A stretch of 35,046 bases of DNA from Candidatus Nomurabacteria bacterium GW2011_GWA1_36_15 (GCA_000991415.1 LBRM01000002.1:1-35046), one strand, 5' to 3'; positions 24,800-33,203 are shown, counted from the first letter of the stretch. Notes: generated by a model not told the origin, from the letters alone. A program made the numbers and translations.

Positions 24800-25825
24800 T
24801 CATTTTATGGTTTCCCCTGTTTTAATAATATGTTTTACTAAGGTATATGTATACCCCATTTCGTTATCATACCATCCCAATACTTTTACCAGATTTCCTC
24901 CAACCACCCGGGTCATCTTCAGATCTGCAATAGAACCATATTTGTTTCCTAAAATATCGCTTGAAACAAGTTCTTCTTCCGTCGTAGAAAAAATATTTTC
25001 CCACTTTTTATCTTTTGAAGCTTTTCTAAAAATTTCATTCACTTCCTCTGCAGTCGTATTTTTCTTTGAAATAAAAGTAATATCAACAATCGATCCGGCT
25101 ACCACCGGCACTCTCATAGCGATACCATCAAAAAGTCCTTCTAATTTTGTAAATGCCTTCGTTACGGCAATGGCTGCTCCTGTTGAAGAAGGCACAATAT
25201 TTTGGGCAGCCGCCCGACCTTCACGAAAATTTTTTTTATTTGGACCATCAACAATTGATTGACTAGCAGTATAACCATGGACTGTATTTAAAATTGCTTT
25301 TTCTACACCAAGGGTCTCATCTAAAATGGCAATTAAAGGACTACCTGCATTCGTCGTACATGAAGCATTGGAAGTAATATCGCAAGTACCGAATTTTTCT
25401 TCATTCACTCCCATTAAAACAGTTTCACCTTTTATTGTTTCATCTGAACTCTTTACGGGAGCTGTGATCACCACCTTTTTGGCACCAGCTAAAATGTGCA
25501 CGTTTGCTTTAGTATAAGAAGTAAAAAGTCCGGTTGATTCTACCACTACATCAACACTTAAATCTTTCCAAGGAAGCAAAGCGGGGTCTTTTAACGCTAA
25601 AACTTTAATTTTTTTATTATCAATTATTAAAACTTCTCCTTCTATTTTTATATCATGATTCCATTTTCCATAAACTGTATCGTGTTTCAGCAAATATGCC
25701 ATGTTAGCAATATCACCCAGATCATTTACTGCTACTATTTCAATCTCCGGTCGCTCCCAGGCTATTTTCAAAAATGCTCTGCCTATCCTGCCAAAACCAT
25801 TTATACCAACCCTTATTTTTTTCAT
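24800..25825 (-). CDS. gap: Glyceraldehyde-3-phosphate dehydrogenase
   Basis: 341 residues. The Rossmann motif NGFGRIGRAFLK is at the start, with Asp35 (VAVNDLGD) suggesting NAD preference. The catalytic Cys156 is in SNASCTTNAGSPL, and WYDNEMGYTYTLVKH is at the C-terminus. The usual HAYTNDQ is HGYTASQSI here, a mild variation. The enzyme oxidises glyceraldehyde-3-phosphate to 1,3-bisphosphoglycerate. It heads a minus-strand operon gap-rpiB-glycosidase-rpe-HAD. Its promoter is TGGTATAAT 7 nt before the ATG, so the transcript is probably leaderless, and a structured repeat (25864-25917) lies just upstream, between gap and the divergent dnaE. Confidence 0.96.
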   Translation of the reverse strand: MKKIRVGINGFGRIGRAFLKIAWERPEIEIVAVNDLGDIANMAYLLKHDTVYGKWNHDIKIEGEVLIIDNKKIKVLALKDPALLPWKDLSVDVVVESTGLFTSYTKANVHILAGAKKVVITAPVKSSDETIKGETVLMGVNEEKFGTCDITSNASCTTNAGSPLIAILDETLGVEKAILNTVHGYTASQSIVDGPNKKNFREGRAAAQNIVPSSTGAAIAVTKAFTKLEGLFDGIAMRVPVVAGSIVDITFISKKNTTAEEVNEIFRKASKDKKWENIFSTTEEELVSSDILGNKYGSIADLKMTRVVGGNLVKVLGWYDNEMGYTYTLVKHIIKTGETIK

Positions 25826-25832
25826 AATTTTA

Positions 25833-25841
25833 ATTATACCA
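25833..25841 (-). promoter_or_regulatory. Extended -10 promoter of gap
   Basis: TGGTATAAT in the sense strand, ending 7 nt before the ATG. It implies a leaderless mRNA for the gap-rpiB-glycosidase-rpe-HAD operon. Confidence 0.7.
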
Positions 25842-25863
25842 AATCATGAAAATAAAAATCTGA

Positions 25864-25917
25864 GCGTCGTGGGTTCCCTGTCTTTATGACTCCGAGGGCG
25901 AAGGCGCAAAAATTTTT
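25864..25917 (+). repeat. Intergenic structured repeat R1, copy 2
   Basis: Second copy of the repeat at 8961-9014, again directly upstream (minus strand) of an extended -10 promoter, here that of gap. The ORF track's long dnaE start reads through it, which is an artefact. Confidence 0.8.
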
Positions 25918-25980
25918 GATTTTCATGATTTTACATATAAATTTTAATACATATATTATATCAAAAATAAACGAAAAATG

Positions 25981-25989
25981 TGCTAATAT
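25981..25989 (+). promoter_or_regulatory. Extended -10 promoter of dnaE
   Basis: TGCTAATAT, 7 nt before ATG 25997. Its position supports that start over the upstream one in the ORF track. Confidence 0.6.
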
Positions 25990-25996
25990 ATTAAAA

Positions 25997-28900
25997 ATGG
26001 AGGAAACCAAAGTAAAATTCATACACTTGCACACCCATTCCCATTATTCCCTTTTAGACGGGCTTTCTAAGCTTAAAGATCTAATTGCCCTTGCAAAAAA
26101 ATTCAAAATGCCTGCTATGGCCATAACAGACCACGGCAATATGTACGGCGCTATTGAGTTTTACAAACTGGCAAGAAAAGAGGGTATCAAACCTATTGTC
26201 GGGGTGGAAGCATATATGACTGCGGGTTCTCGTAAAGATAGGGCAGTTGAATCGGAAGGAGGCAAGCGTTACTATCATCTCACTTTGCTTGCAAAAAATT
26301 TAGAAGGATATAAAAATCTAATAAAGTTAGTCACTATCTCAAATCTAGAAGGATATTATTATAAACCAAGAATGGACAGAGAGATATTGCAAAAACACAA
26401 TGAAGGCGTTATAGCCCTTTCGGGCTGTCTGGGCGGAGAACTTTCGCAAAGCATAGTTCGGAATGATTTAACAAAAGCAGAAAAAATCATCCGAGAATAT
26501 CAAGAAATTTTTGGCAAAGAAAATTATTTCATAGAAATTCAGAATCATCCGTCTGTTGAAAATGACAAACAGGTACGCGAGACCTTGATTAAACTTGCTA
26601 AAAAAAACAATATCCCGATTGTGGCGACACAGGATTCTCATTATCCGTGCAGTGAAGACCACGATGCGCATCATACTCTGCTTCAAATAAATACCCAGGG
26701 AGATAGCAGAGAAGCATCTAAGTTCGAGTTTTCAGATGATGATTTTTCTCTGATTGATACCCCAAAAGCATTAGAGGTTTTTAAAGATATTCCCGAAGCT
26801 GTTACCAATACTCAAAAAATTGCCGATATGTGCAACCTTGAACTGGAGCTCGGTAATTGGGTTTTCCCTGATTTTAAAATTGAGGAGGGAAAAACTTATG
26901 ATCAGAAATTACGTGAACTTACTTATGCTGGTTTCAAAAAACTGGGCATAAAAGAGACACCAGAAATAAAAGAAAGAATAGAATATGAACTTAAAATTAT
27001 TTTTAAAAAGGGCTATTCGCCATATTTTTTAGTAGTGGATGATTTGTTGGATTATGCTAAAGACCACGGTATTTTAACCACCATTAGGGGCTCAGTGGCA
27101 GGATCTATGGTCACTTATCTTTTAGGTATCACCAATGTAGATCCGCTGGAATACAAACTTCCCTTCGAAAGATTTTTAAATCCATTTCGTCCATCTCCTC
27201 CAGATATTGATATGGATTTTGCCGATAACAAACGGGACCAAATGATAGAATACGCCAAACATAAATATGGAGAAGACAAGGTGGCGCAAATTGGAACTTT
27301 CGGCACCATGATGGCGCGTGGCGCAGTACGTGATGTTGCCCGTGCCTTGGGCTATCCTTACAATATGGGTGATAGAATTTCTAAAATGATTCCTACGGGG
27401 TCCCAAGGCTTGCCGATGACCATAGATCATGCTATGGAGATAGTACCGGAACTAAGAGACGCGTACAGAAGCGAAAAGGATACAAAAAAAATAATAGATT
27501 TGGCTCTTAAATTAGAAGGTTGCGTCAGGCATATTTCAGTGCACGCGGCCGGAGTTGTCATTGCTCCCAAGCCTCTCTATGAATATGTGCCTATACAATT
27601 CGACCCCAAGGGCGGGAAAATAATTACTCAATATGATATGTATAGTGTGGAAGAAGCAGGACTTTTAAAATTTGATTTTCTCGGCATTAGAAATTTATCC
27701 ATTTTGGCGGATAGCATAAGTCTAGTAAAAAGATTTTATAATATAAACATAGACATAGAACATATTCCACTTAATGATAAAAAAACTTTCTCACTTTTGG
27801 CAAATGGCCAAACTGAAGGATTGTTTCAATTAAATGGGGCCGGTATGACAAGGTTCTTAAAAGAACTTAAACCTACTTCCATTCATGATATTAATGCAAT
27901 GGTGGCACTTTATCGTCCAGGACCGATGGAATCAATCCCAGAATACATCAAACGCAAACATGATAGAAGTCTGGTGAAATATTTAGACCCGCGAATGAAA
28001 AAATTCTTGAGCGAATCATATGGACTTATTGTTTATCAGGATGATCTCCTTTTCTGCGCTATGGAACTTGCTGGATATAACTGGGAAGAAGCAGATAAGT
28101 TCCGTAAGGCTGTCGGTAAAAAAATTCCTAGAGAGATGGCGGCGCAAAGAGAAAAATTTACTAAAGGTATTATTGAAAATGGACAAACTCTGGAATTCGC
28201 CGAAAAGCTCTGGAAAATTTTTGAACCATTTCAAGCTTATGGTTTTAACAAGGCGCATGCGGCCAGTTATGGCAAGGTTGCTTATCAAACGGCTTACATG
28301 AAAGCAAATTATCCTGTTGAATATATGACTGCTATTCTTACGGCTGAATCAGGAGATATAGAAAAAATATCTGAAATAATTAATGAATGTAAAAATATGA
28401 ATATCCCGGTTCTGCCCCCCAATATCAATGAAAGCTATGGAGGTTTCACCGTGGTTAGAAATGAAGAGAAAAACACCAGTGAAAAAATAAGATTTGGGCT
28501 TTACACCATTAAAAATTTAGGTACTGACATTGCGGACGCTATCATTGCTGAAAGAAAAACAAACGGAAAATTTAAATCAATTACCGATTTTCTAGATAGA
28601 ATCAAGCATAAAAATTTAAATAAGAAATCTATGGAAGCTTTGATTAAATCAGGCAGTATGGACGAATGGAGTGATCGAGGATGTTTTCTTTTTAATCTTG
28701 AAGATATGCTTCTATATAACAAAGAGTCTGGAAATAAAAATGAAAATCAAATTTCTCTCTTTGGCGATTTAGAACAACCGGAAACTCCAACTTTGAAACT
28801 GAAAAATGCCCCACCTGCCACCCAAGCTGAAAAATTATTGTGGGAAAAAGAATTGTTGGGACTTTATATTTCAGGGCACCCGCTTGATCGTATCCGCGGG

Positions 28901-29200
28901 AAATTAGAGAACCGAGATATGAATATTAAAAAAATAAAAGAAAAATTGGAAAATGGCGCGCAAATAACGATAGCTGGGATAATAGATACTGCCAGAGTCA
29001 TTATCACCAAAGGAAATGACCGTATGGCATTCTTAAAAATTTCAGACTTAACTGGTTCCATAGAAGCTGTCGCTTTCCCTAATATATTCAAGGAATCTAT
29101 TGAGATACTTGTTCCTGAAAAATGCATCGCTTTTTCCGGCAAAGTCTCCCTTCGCAACGGCGAAAAAAGCATCATTATAGAGGCGGTGAAGGAAATCTAA
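25997..29200 (+). CDS. dnaE: DNA polymerase III alpha subunit (DnaE)
   Basis: The replicative polymerase subunit. The ORF track starts at 25886, but those 37 residues read through an intergenic repeat and the promoter. ATG 25997 gives 1067 residues beginning directly before the PHP domain (FIHLHTHSHYSLLDGLSKLKDL). The palm-domain Asp motif is PDIDMDFAD; ISVHAAGVVIAP and LYRPGPMESIPEYIKRK are the family's other conserved blocks, and SYGLIVYQDD follows. A helix-hairpin-helix region (YTIKNLGTDIADAIIAERK) and an OB fold (QITIAGIIDTARVIITKG) end the protein. The long C-terminal tau-binding tail of E. coli DnaE is missing. TGCTAATAT lies 7 nt before the ATG, so the mRNA is probably leaderless. It is divergent from gap. 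Confidence 0.96.
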   Translation: MEETKVKFIHLHTHSHYSLLDGLSKLKDLIALAKKFKMPAMAITDHGNMYGAIEFYKLARKEGIKPIVGVEAYMTAGSRKDRAVESEGGKRYYHLTLLAKNLEGYKNLIKLVTISNLEGYYYKPRMDREILQKHNEGVIALSGCLGGELSQSIVRNDLTKAEKIIREYQEIFGKENYFIEIQNHPSVENDKQVRETLIKLAKKNNIPIVATQDSHYPCSEDHDAHHTLLQINTQGDSREASKFEFSDDDFSLIDTPKALEVFKDIPEAVTNTQKIADMCNLELELGNWVFPDFKIEEGKTYDQKLRELTYAGFKKLGIKETPEIKERIEYELKIIFKKGYSPYFLVVDDLLDYAKDHGILTTIRGSVAGSMVTYLLGITNVDPLEYKLPFERFLNPFRPSPPDIDMDFADNKRDQMIEYAKHKYGEDKVAQIGTFGTMMARGAVRDVARALGYPYNMGDRISKMIPTGSQGLPMTIDHAMEIVPELRDAYRSEKDTKKIIDLALKLEGCVRHISVHAAGVVIAPKPLYEYVPIQFDPKGGKIITQYDMYSVEEAGLLKFDFLGIRNLSILADSISLVKRFYNINIDIEHIPLNDKKTFSLLANGQTEGLFQLNGAGMTRFLKELKPTSIHDINAMVALYRPGPMESIPEYIKRKHDRSLVKYLDPRMKKFLSESYGLIVYQDDLLFCAMELAGYNWEEADKFRKAVGKKIPREMAAQREKFTKGIIENGQTLEFAEKLWKIFEPFQAYGFNKAHAASYGKVAYQTAYMKANYPVEYMTAILTAESGDIEKISEIINECKNMNIPVLPPNINESYGGFTVVRNEEKNTSEKIRFGLYTIKNLGTDIADAIIAERKTNGKFKSITDFLDRIKHKNLNKKSMEALIKSGSMDEWSDRGCFLFNLEDMLLYNKESGNKNENQISLFGDLEQPETPTLKLKNAPPATQAEKLLWEKELLGLYISGHPLDRIRGKLENRDMNIKKIKEKLENGAQITIAGIIDTARVIITKGNDRMAFLKISDLTGSIEAVAFPNIFKESIEILVPEKCIAFSGKVSLRNGEKSIIIEAVKEI

Positions 29201-29205
29201 AAAAT

Positions 29206-29736
29206 CTAATTATACAAGCTCATTACTTTCTCTTTTCCTTCTGTAAAGATAATTTCTAATGCTTGTGCTACTTTTTTAGAAAGTTTTTTGAGTTCATCTA
29301 GTTCATTTTTTTTGTATTCACCAAGTAAGAAATTCAACACTGCCTTCTCTCCTTTCGGCTTTTTTATTTTACCGGATAGAGTGGCAGGTGAAGTTCCAAT
29401 TCTGATACGTAAAAACTCTTCGGACTTTAACGCTTTGATTATAGAACCCAACCCATTGTGACCTCCGGAAGATCTATTAAAAGAAATTTTCATTTTCCCT
29501 AAGGGTAAATCAATGTCATCATAAATTACCACAAGATTCTTTAAATCTTTTTTGGATTTTATTAATGGTGCAATCACTTTACCAGAATTGTTCATAAATT
29601 TGTCCGGTAATACAAACTTAATTTTATCTTTTATATTTAATCTTTTTTCAACTAACCCAACCATAAGCCATCCGGTATTATGTCTGGTGTTTTCATATTC
29701 CTGACCGGGATTTCCTAAACCAACTACTAATTTCAT
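29206..29736 (-). CDS. pth: Peptidyl-tRNA hydrolase
   Basis: 176 residues, slightly shorter than the E. coli enzyme (194). GLGNPGQEYENTRHNTGW contains the catalytic His and the Asn of the active site; VIYDDIDLPLGKMKIS has the catalytic Asp, and SSGGHNGLGSII follows. DKFMNNSGKV corresponds to the usual TFMN(L/R)SG. The enzyme frees tRNA from peptides dropped off the ribosome. It converges on dnaE with only 5 bp between stop codons and no clear hairpin there. The start has TGTTATGAT 6 nt upstream, so it is probably leaderless, and is divergent from lepB. Confidence 0.95.
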   Translation of the reverse strand: MKLVVGLGNPGQEYENTRHNTGWLMVGLVEKRLNIKDKIKFVLPDKFMNNSGKVIAPLIKSKKDLKNLVVIYDDIDLPLGKMKISFNRSSGGHNGLGSIIKALKSEEFLRIRIGTSPATLSGKIKKPKGEKAVLNFLLGEYKKNELDELKKLSKKVAQALEIIFTEGKEKVMSLYN

Positions 29737-29742
29737 GTTTCT

Positions 29743-29751
29743 ATCATAACA
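29743..29751 (-). promoter_or_regulatory. Extended -10 promoter of pth
   Basis: TGTTATGAT, 6 nt before the ATG. Confidence 0.55.
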
Positions 29752-29822
29752 GAAAACAATAATTACGAATTGCCAATTATGAATTACAAAACATAATTCT
29801 GTTTCGTGTCAAGACTTTTTTG

Positions 29823-29831
29823 TGTTAAAAT
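29823..29831 (+). promoter_or_regulatory. Extended -10 promoter of the lepB-hisS-def-fmt operon
   Basis: TGTTAAAAT, 6 nt before the lepB ATG. Confidence 0.6.
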
Positions 29832-29837
29832 ACAACG

Positions 29838-30395
29838 ATGGAGGAAGAGAAATCTAACAAACAATCATTTTGGGAACTGGCGCGTTTTGCATTGATGGCA
29901 ATAGCCATAGTTGTTCCCATACGCATATTTATTGCTCAACCTTTTATAGTTTCAGGTTCTTCTATGGTCCCTACTTTTGAAGACGGACAATATTTAATAA
30001 TAGATGAAATATCTTACAGATTAAATGATCCAAAGAGAAATGACGTTGTAGTTTTTCGATATCCCAATGATCAGGAAAAGTTTTTTATCAAAAGAATAAT
30101 AGGACTTCCAAATGAAACAGTAGATATAAAAGGTGATGTAGTCATTATATTCAATACAGAATATCCTTCAGGGTTCATACTTGATCAATCTTACGTAAAA
30201 AACACCATAGATAACAATGTTCGTTATGAATTAAAAAACAATGAATATTTTGTAATGGGCGATAATAGATCTGCCAGTTCTGATTCAAGATATTGGGGGG
30301 CGGTATCAAAAAAACTTTTAATAGGAAAAGTATTTCTGCGTTTATTGCCAATAAGTAAGATCGACATCTTACCGGGTAGCTATTCATTAAAATAA
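29838..30395 (+). CDS. lepB: Signal peptidase I
   Basis: 185 residues. A single N-terminal membrane segment (ALMAIAIVVPIRIFIAQPFIV) precedes box B, SGSSMVPTFEDG, with catalytic Ser42. Box D, FFIKRIIGLP, carries the general-base Lys85, and box E is GDNRSASSDSRYWG. The enzyme removes signal peptides from the secreted proteins, several of which are encoded in this window. TGTTAAAAT lies 6 nt before the ATG, so the transcript is probably leaderless. It is the first gene of lepB-hisS-def-fmt; its TAA overlaps the hisS ATG by one base (TAATG). Confidence 0.96.
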   Translation: MEEEKSNKQSFWELARFALMAIAIVVPIRIFIAQPFIVSGSSMVPTFEDGQYLIIDEISYRLNDPKRNDVVVFRYPNDQEKFFIKRIIGLPNETVDIKGDVVIIFNTEYPSGFILDQSYVKNTIDNNVRYELKNNEYFVMGDNRSASSDSRYWGAVSKKLLIGKVFLRLLPISKIDILPGSYSLK

Positions 30396-31717
30396 TGAAA
30401 AAGACAAAACCACACACAAGATTCAAAAGTACTAAAACTAAGACTAAAAATTTATTCTCTCCAAGGGGAATGAGGGATATTATAAATGAAGAATATTATA
30501 GTTTCCAAGGATTTTTTGAGAAAGCACAAGAGGTAGCTGTATATTATGGTTTTAAGCCGATCGAAACTCCAATGCTAGAACATGTGGAAACTTTTACATC
30601 AGGTATCGGCAAGGGAACAGATATAGTAGATAAGGAAATGTATACCCTCAAAACTAAAGGCGGAGATCATCTAGCGTTAAAACCAGAACACACAGCAGGC
30701 TTAATGCGGTCTTATATTGAAAAAGGAATGCAAAATATGCCTCAACCTGTAATGTTCTACCAGTATGGTCCAGTTTTTCGACATGATAACCCTCAACGCG
30801 GACGTTATAGGCAATTTTGGCAATTTGATTTAGATTCTTTAGGAAGTGACAAAAGTATCGTTGACGCTCTGGTAATTAAGGTCGGAATGAGTATTTTAGA
30901 AGAAGCGGGAGCGCAAAATATGTCCGTTGATATTAATTCTATCGGCGATAAAGAATGCCGAAATATATATATCAAAGAACTCACAAGTTATTATAGAAAA
31001 CATATAAATGGTTTGGCTCACATTGACCGCGAACGTTTAAAAACAAATCCGCTCCGTATTTTAGATTCCAAGGAAGAAAAAACAAAAGAAATAAATGAAA
31101 ATGCGCCGGATTCAATAAGTTTTCTTTGTGCTTCTTGTAAAAAACATTTCAAAGAAGTATTGGAATATTTGGAAGAAATGAATATAGGATATAATATCAA
31201 TAAAAATTTGGTGCGCGGGCTTTCGTATTACACCCGTACTGTTTTTGAAATAATAGAACAAACAGGTGCAGAAGATGGAACACCATTAACTTTGGCAGGA
31301 GGTGGTCGTTATGATTATCTGGCGCACCAAATTGGTGGTAAAAAAGATGTTCCAGCCGTAGGTTTTTCAATTGGAGTAGATAGAATCATTTCATCTCCTT
31401 GGTATAAAAAACTTTCACCTCGTATATTTAAAAAGCCTAAAATTTGTTTTATCCAACTTGGTTCTGAGGCAAAATTAAAAAGTTTAAATATAATTGAGAT
31501 ACTGCGCAAGGCACATATTCCTATTACTCAATCAATTTCGAAAGATAGTCTTGGCTCTCAATTGGCAATTGCAGAAAAATTAAACGTTCCTTATGCACTT
31601 ATCTTCGGAGTAAAAGAAGCTATTGATGATTCGGTAATTGTACGCGATATGTCTAACCGCTCTCAAGAAACTGTGAAATTAAAAAATCTTTTGGAATATT
31701 TGAAGGAAATCAAGTAA
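30395..31717 (+). CDS. hisS: Histidyl-tRNA synthetase
   Basis: 440 residues, class II synthetase. Motif 1 region SPRGMRDI, motif 2 FRHDNPQRGRYRQFWQFDLD, the His-specific LVRGLSYYTRTVFEI and motif 3 VGFSIGVDRI are present, followed by an anticodon-binding domain (PKICFIQLGSEAKLKSLNII...). The HisRS signature is normally RGLDYY; here Asp is replaced by Ser (RGLSYY). The insertion between motifs 2 and 3 is of normal size. Twenty basic residues precede the usual start (KKTKPHTRFKSTKTKTKNLF). Because ATG overlaps the lepB stop, translation is probably coupled to lepB; def follows 17 bp downstream. Confidence 0.95.
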   Translation: MKKTKPHTRFKSTKTKTKNLFSPRGMRDIINEEYYSFQGFFEKAQEVAVYYGFKPIETPMLEHVETFTSGIGKGTDIVDKEMYTLKTKGGDHLALKPEHTAGLMRSYIEKGMQNMPQPVMFYQYGPVFRHDNPQRGRYRQFWQFDLDSLGSDKSIVDALVIKVGMSILEEAGAQNMSVDINSIGDKECRNIYIKELTSYYRKHINGLAHIDRERLKTNPLRILDSKEEKTKEINENAPDSISFLCASCKKHFKEVLEYLEEMNIGYNINKNLVRGLSYYTRTVFEIIEQTGAEDGTPLTLAGGGRYDYLAHQIGGKKDVPAVGFSIGVDRIISSPWYKKLSPRIFKKPKICFIQLGSEAKLKSLNIIEILRKAHIPITQSISKDSLGSQLAIAEKLNVPYALIFGVKEAIDDSVIVRDMSNRSQETVKLKNLLEYLKEIK

Positions 31718-31734
31718 GTTTCCCGCATATAAAA

Positions 31735-32292
31735 ATGAGAATAATAGTTCAAAAAGAAAATAAAGTTCTGCGCCAGAATACAAAAGATATACTTGTAAGT
31801 GAAATTACAATTCCCAAAATAAAAAAGGTATTAAAAGAAATGTCTATGGCATTAAAAAGCCAAAGTGATGGAGTAGCCCTCGCAGCGCCACAAATAGGAT
31901 ATTTACTGTCTATTTTTATCGTATCTGGAAAAATTTTTCATAAAGATTTTGTCAGAGGAGAACGAAGGTCGGACCTTGAGTCTTCAAAAAGGTCCGACCT
32001 TATACCAAAGAAGGAAATCCCCAAGGATTTAATTTTTATCAATCCCAAAATTTCAAAATTATCCCGCGAAAAAGAATGGTCCCCGGAAGGTTGCCTTTCC
32101 GTCAGGTGGCTATATGGAAAAACTTATCGGTCAAAAAAAGCAATGATTACAGCTTATGATGAAAACGGCAAAAAATTCCAAAGAGGCGCATCTGGTCTTT
32201 TAGCTCAAATTTTCCAACATGAAACAGACCACCTGAAAGGCATACTTTTCATTGATCATGCTAAAGATATTAAAGAGGAATTGCCTAAGTAG
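31735..32292 (+). CDS. def: Peptide deformylase with an in-frame palindromic insertion
   Basis: 185 residues. Motif 1 GVALAAPQIG, motif 2 EGCLSV (Cys metal ligand) and motif 3 QHETDHLKG (two His ligands and the catalytic Glu) are all intact, so it should bind Fe2+ and remove N-formyl groups from new proteins. Between motifs 1 and 2, where E. coli Def runs directly from the second strand into LVLINPEL, this protein has about 20 extra residues (GERRSDLESSKRSDLIPKKE). These are encoded by a 37-bp inverted-repeat element (31965-32001) that recurs in fmt and leuS. The insertion falls between beta strands, where it should be tolerated. It precedes fmt, the matching formylase, in the lepB-hisS-def-fmt operon. 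Confidence 0.94.
   Translation: MRIIVQKENKVLRQNTKDILVSEITIPKIKKVLKEMSMALKSQSDGVALAAPQIGYLLSIFIVSGKIFHKDFVRGERRSDLESSKRSDLIPKKEIPKDLIFINPKISKLSREKEWSPEGCLSVRWLYGKTYRSKKAMITAYDENGKKFQRGASGLLAQIFQHETDHLKGILFIDHAKDIKEELPK
31965..32001. repeat. 37-bp palindromic element, copy in def (family A)
   Basis: Arms AAGGTCGGACCTT and AAGGTCCGACCTT are perfect inverted repeats of 13 bp around an 11-nt loop. It encodes RRSDLESSKRSDL between deformylase motifs 1 and 2. The arms are the same as in fmt; the loop differs. Confidence 0.9.
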
Positions 32293-32324
32293 TTTATAAA
32301 GTAAAAAGTTCATAAAGTTATAAA

Positions 32325-33203
32325 GTGAAAAAAGATAATCTAAATTTTATATTTTGGGGAACGCCGGACGTGGCATCTGAAACCTTAGAAATTTTAAAAG
32401 AAAATGGTTATATACCATCGCTTATTATCACTGCCCCTGACAAACCTCAGGGGCGCAAAATGACTATTACTCCCCCACCAGTAAAAGTTTGGGCGATTGA
32501 AAACAATATTCCATACTTGCAACCGGAAGAATTAACAGGCGGGGAAAGGTCGGACCTCTTTAAATTCCTAAGGTCCGACCTTAAAGAGCCTGGAGAAAAT
32601 TTTCGTGGTGAGCAAAATATCCCAGATTTCTTTTTGGTAGTCGCTTACGGAAAAATAATACCAGAAGATATTTTAAATTTACCCAAATTAGGTTCAATAA
32701 ATATTCACTATTCTTTACTACCAAAATACCGCGGAGCTTCACCAGTGGAATCAGCCATTCTAAATGGAGAGACAGAAACAGGCATTACTATCCAAAAAAT
32801 GGAATATAAAATGGATACGGGTCCAATTATGGTTCAAGAAAAAGTGAAAATTGAGCCTGAAGAAAAAGCGGGAGATTTACGTAAACGCTTGATAAAAATC
32901 GGGGGAGAGCTTTTAATAAAAATCTTGCCTGATTTTGTAGATGGAAAAACTAAATTAACTCCACAAAATGAGAACGAAGCCACTTATTGCAAAAAAATAA
33001 AAAAGGAAGATGGAGAAATAAATTTGAGTGATGATTCAGTTAAAAACTACAATAAATTCCGCGCTTATGCTTCTTGGCCTAGAATTTTCTTCTTCAAAGA
33101 TGGCAAAAGAATAATTATTACTGATGCAGAACTCTTAAACGACAAATTTATAATCAAAAAAATTATTCCGGAGGGTGGAAAAGAAATAAATTACAAACTT
33201 TAA
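32325..33203 (+). CDS. fmt: Methionyl-tRNA formyltransferase with an in-frame palindromic insertion
   Basis: 292 residues. FWGTPDVASETLEIL, APDKPQGRK, VVAYGKIIPEDIL and the catalytic region SINIHYSLLPKYRGASPVESAIL...YKMDTGPI identify the formyltransferase that makes initiator fMet-tRNA using 10-formyl-THF. The C-terminal tRNA-binding domain is present but short. Between PEELTGG and the DFFLVVAYG strand lies RSDLFKFLRSDLK, encoded by the same 37-bp element as in def (32546-32582); the E. coli protein has only about 15 residues in this stretch. The start is GTG in an AT-rich run with repeated ATAAAGT motifs; no Shine-Dalgarno is evident. The stop codon lies at the base of a terminator shared with raiA. 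Confidence 0.94.
   Translation: MKKDNLNFIFWGTPDVASETLEILKENGYIPSLIITAPDKPQGRKMTITPPPVKVWAIENNIPYLQPEELTGGERSDLFKFLRSDLKEPGENFRGEQNIPDFFLVVAYGKIIPEDILNLPKLGSINIHYSLLPKYRGASPVESAILNGETETGITIQKMEYKMDTGPIMVQEKVKIEPEEKAGDLRKRLIKIGGELLIKILPDFVDGKTKLTPQNENEATYCKKIKKEDGEINLSDDSVKNYNKFRAYASWPRIFFFKDGKRIIITDAELLNDKFIIKKIIPEGGKEINYKL
32546..32582. repeat. 37-bp palindromic element, copy in fmt (family A)
   Basis: Arms AAGGTCGGACCTC and AAGGTCCGACCTT (12 of 13 paired) flank an 11-nt loop. It encodes RSDLFKFLRSDL, in a different reading phase relative to the element from the leuS copy. It lies 544 bp after the def copy. Confidence 0.9.

Noticed and set aside
25886-25996. ORF-track N-terminal extension of dnaE (37 residues)
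   Set aside because: It reads through the R1 repeat and the promoter box, is unlike any DnaE start, and ATG 25997 begins directly at the PHP domain.
29201-29205. Terminator between dnaE and pth
   Set aside because: Only 5 bp separate the stops and no convincing stem with a T-tract was seen on either side.
29757-29805. AATTACGAATT-like run between pth and lepB as a mobile element
   Set aside because: Low complexity; only a 7-bp flanking inverted repeat is visible and no second full copy, apart from a short similarity to the transketolase hairpin.
32290-32327. Repeated ATAAAGT motifs before fmt as an operator
   Set aside because: Three copies in a simple AT-rich run; could be slippage, and there is no palindromic structure or second location.
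32438-32459. Inverted repeat GCCCCTGA/TCAGGGGC in fmt
   Set aside because: It encodes the conserved PDKPQGR motif that all formyltransferases have, so it is not an insertion; the pairing is probably coincidence.
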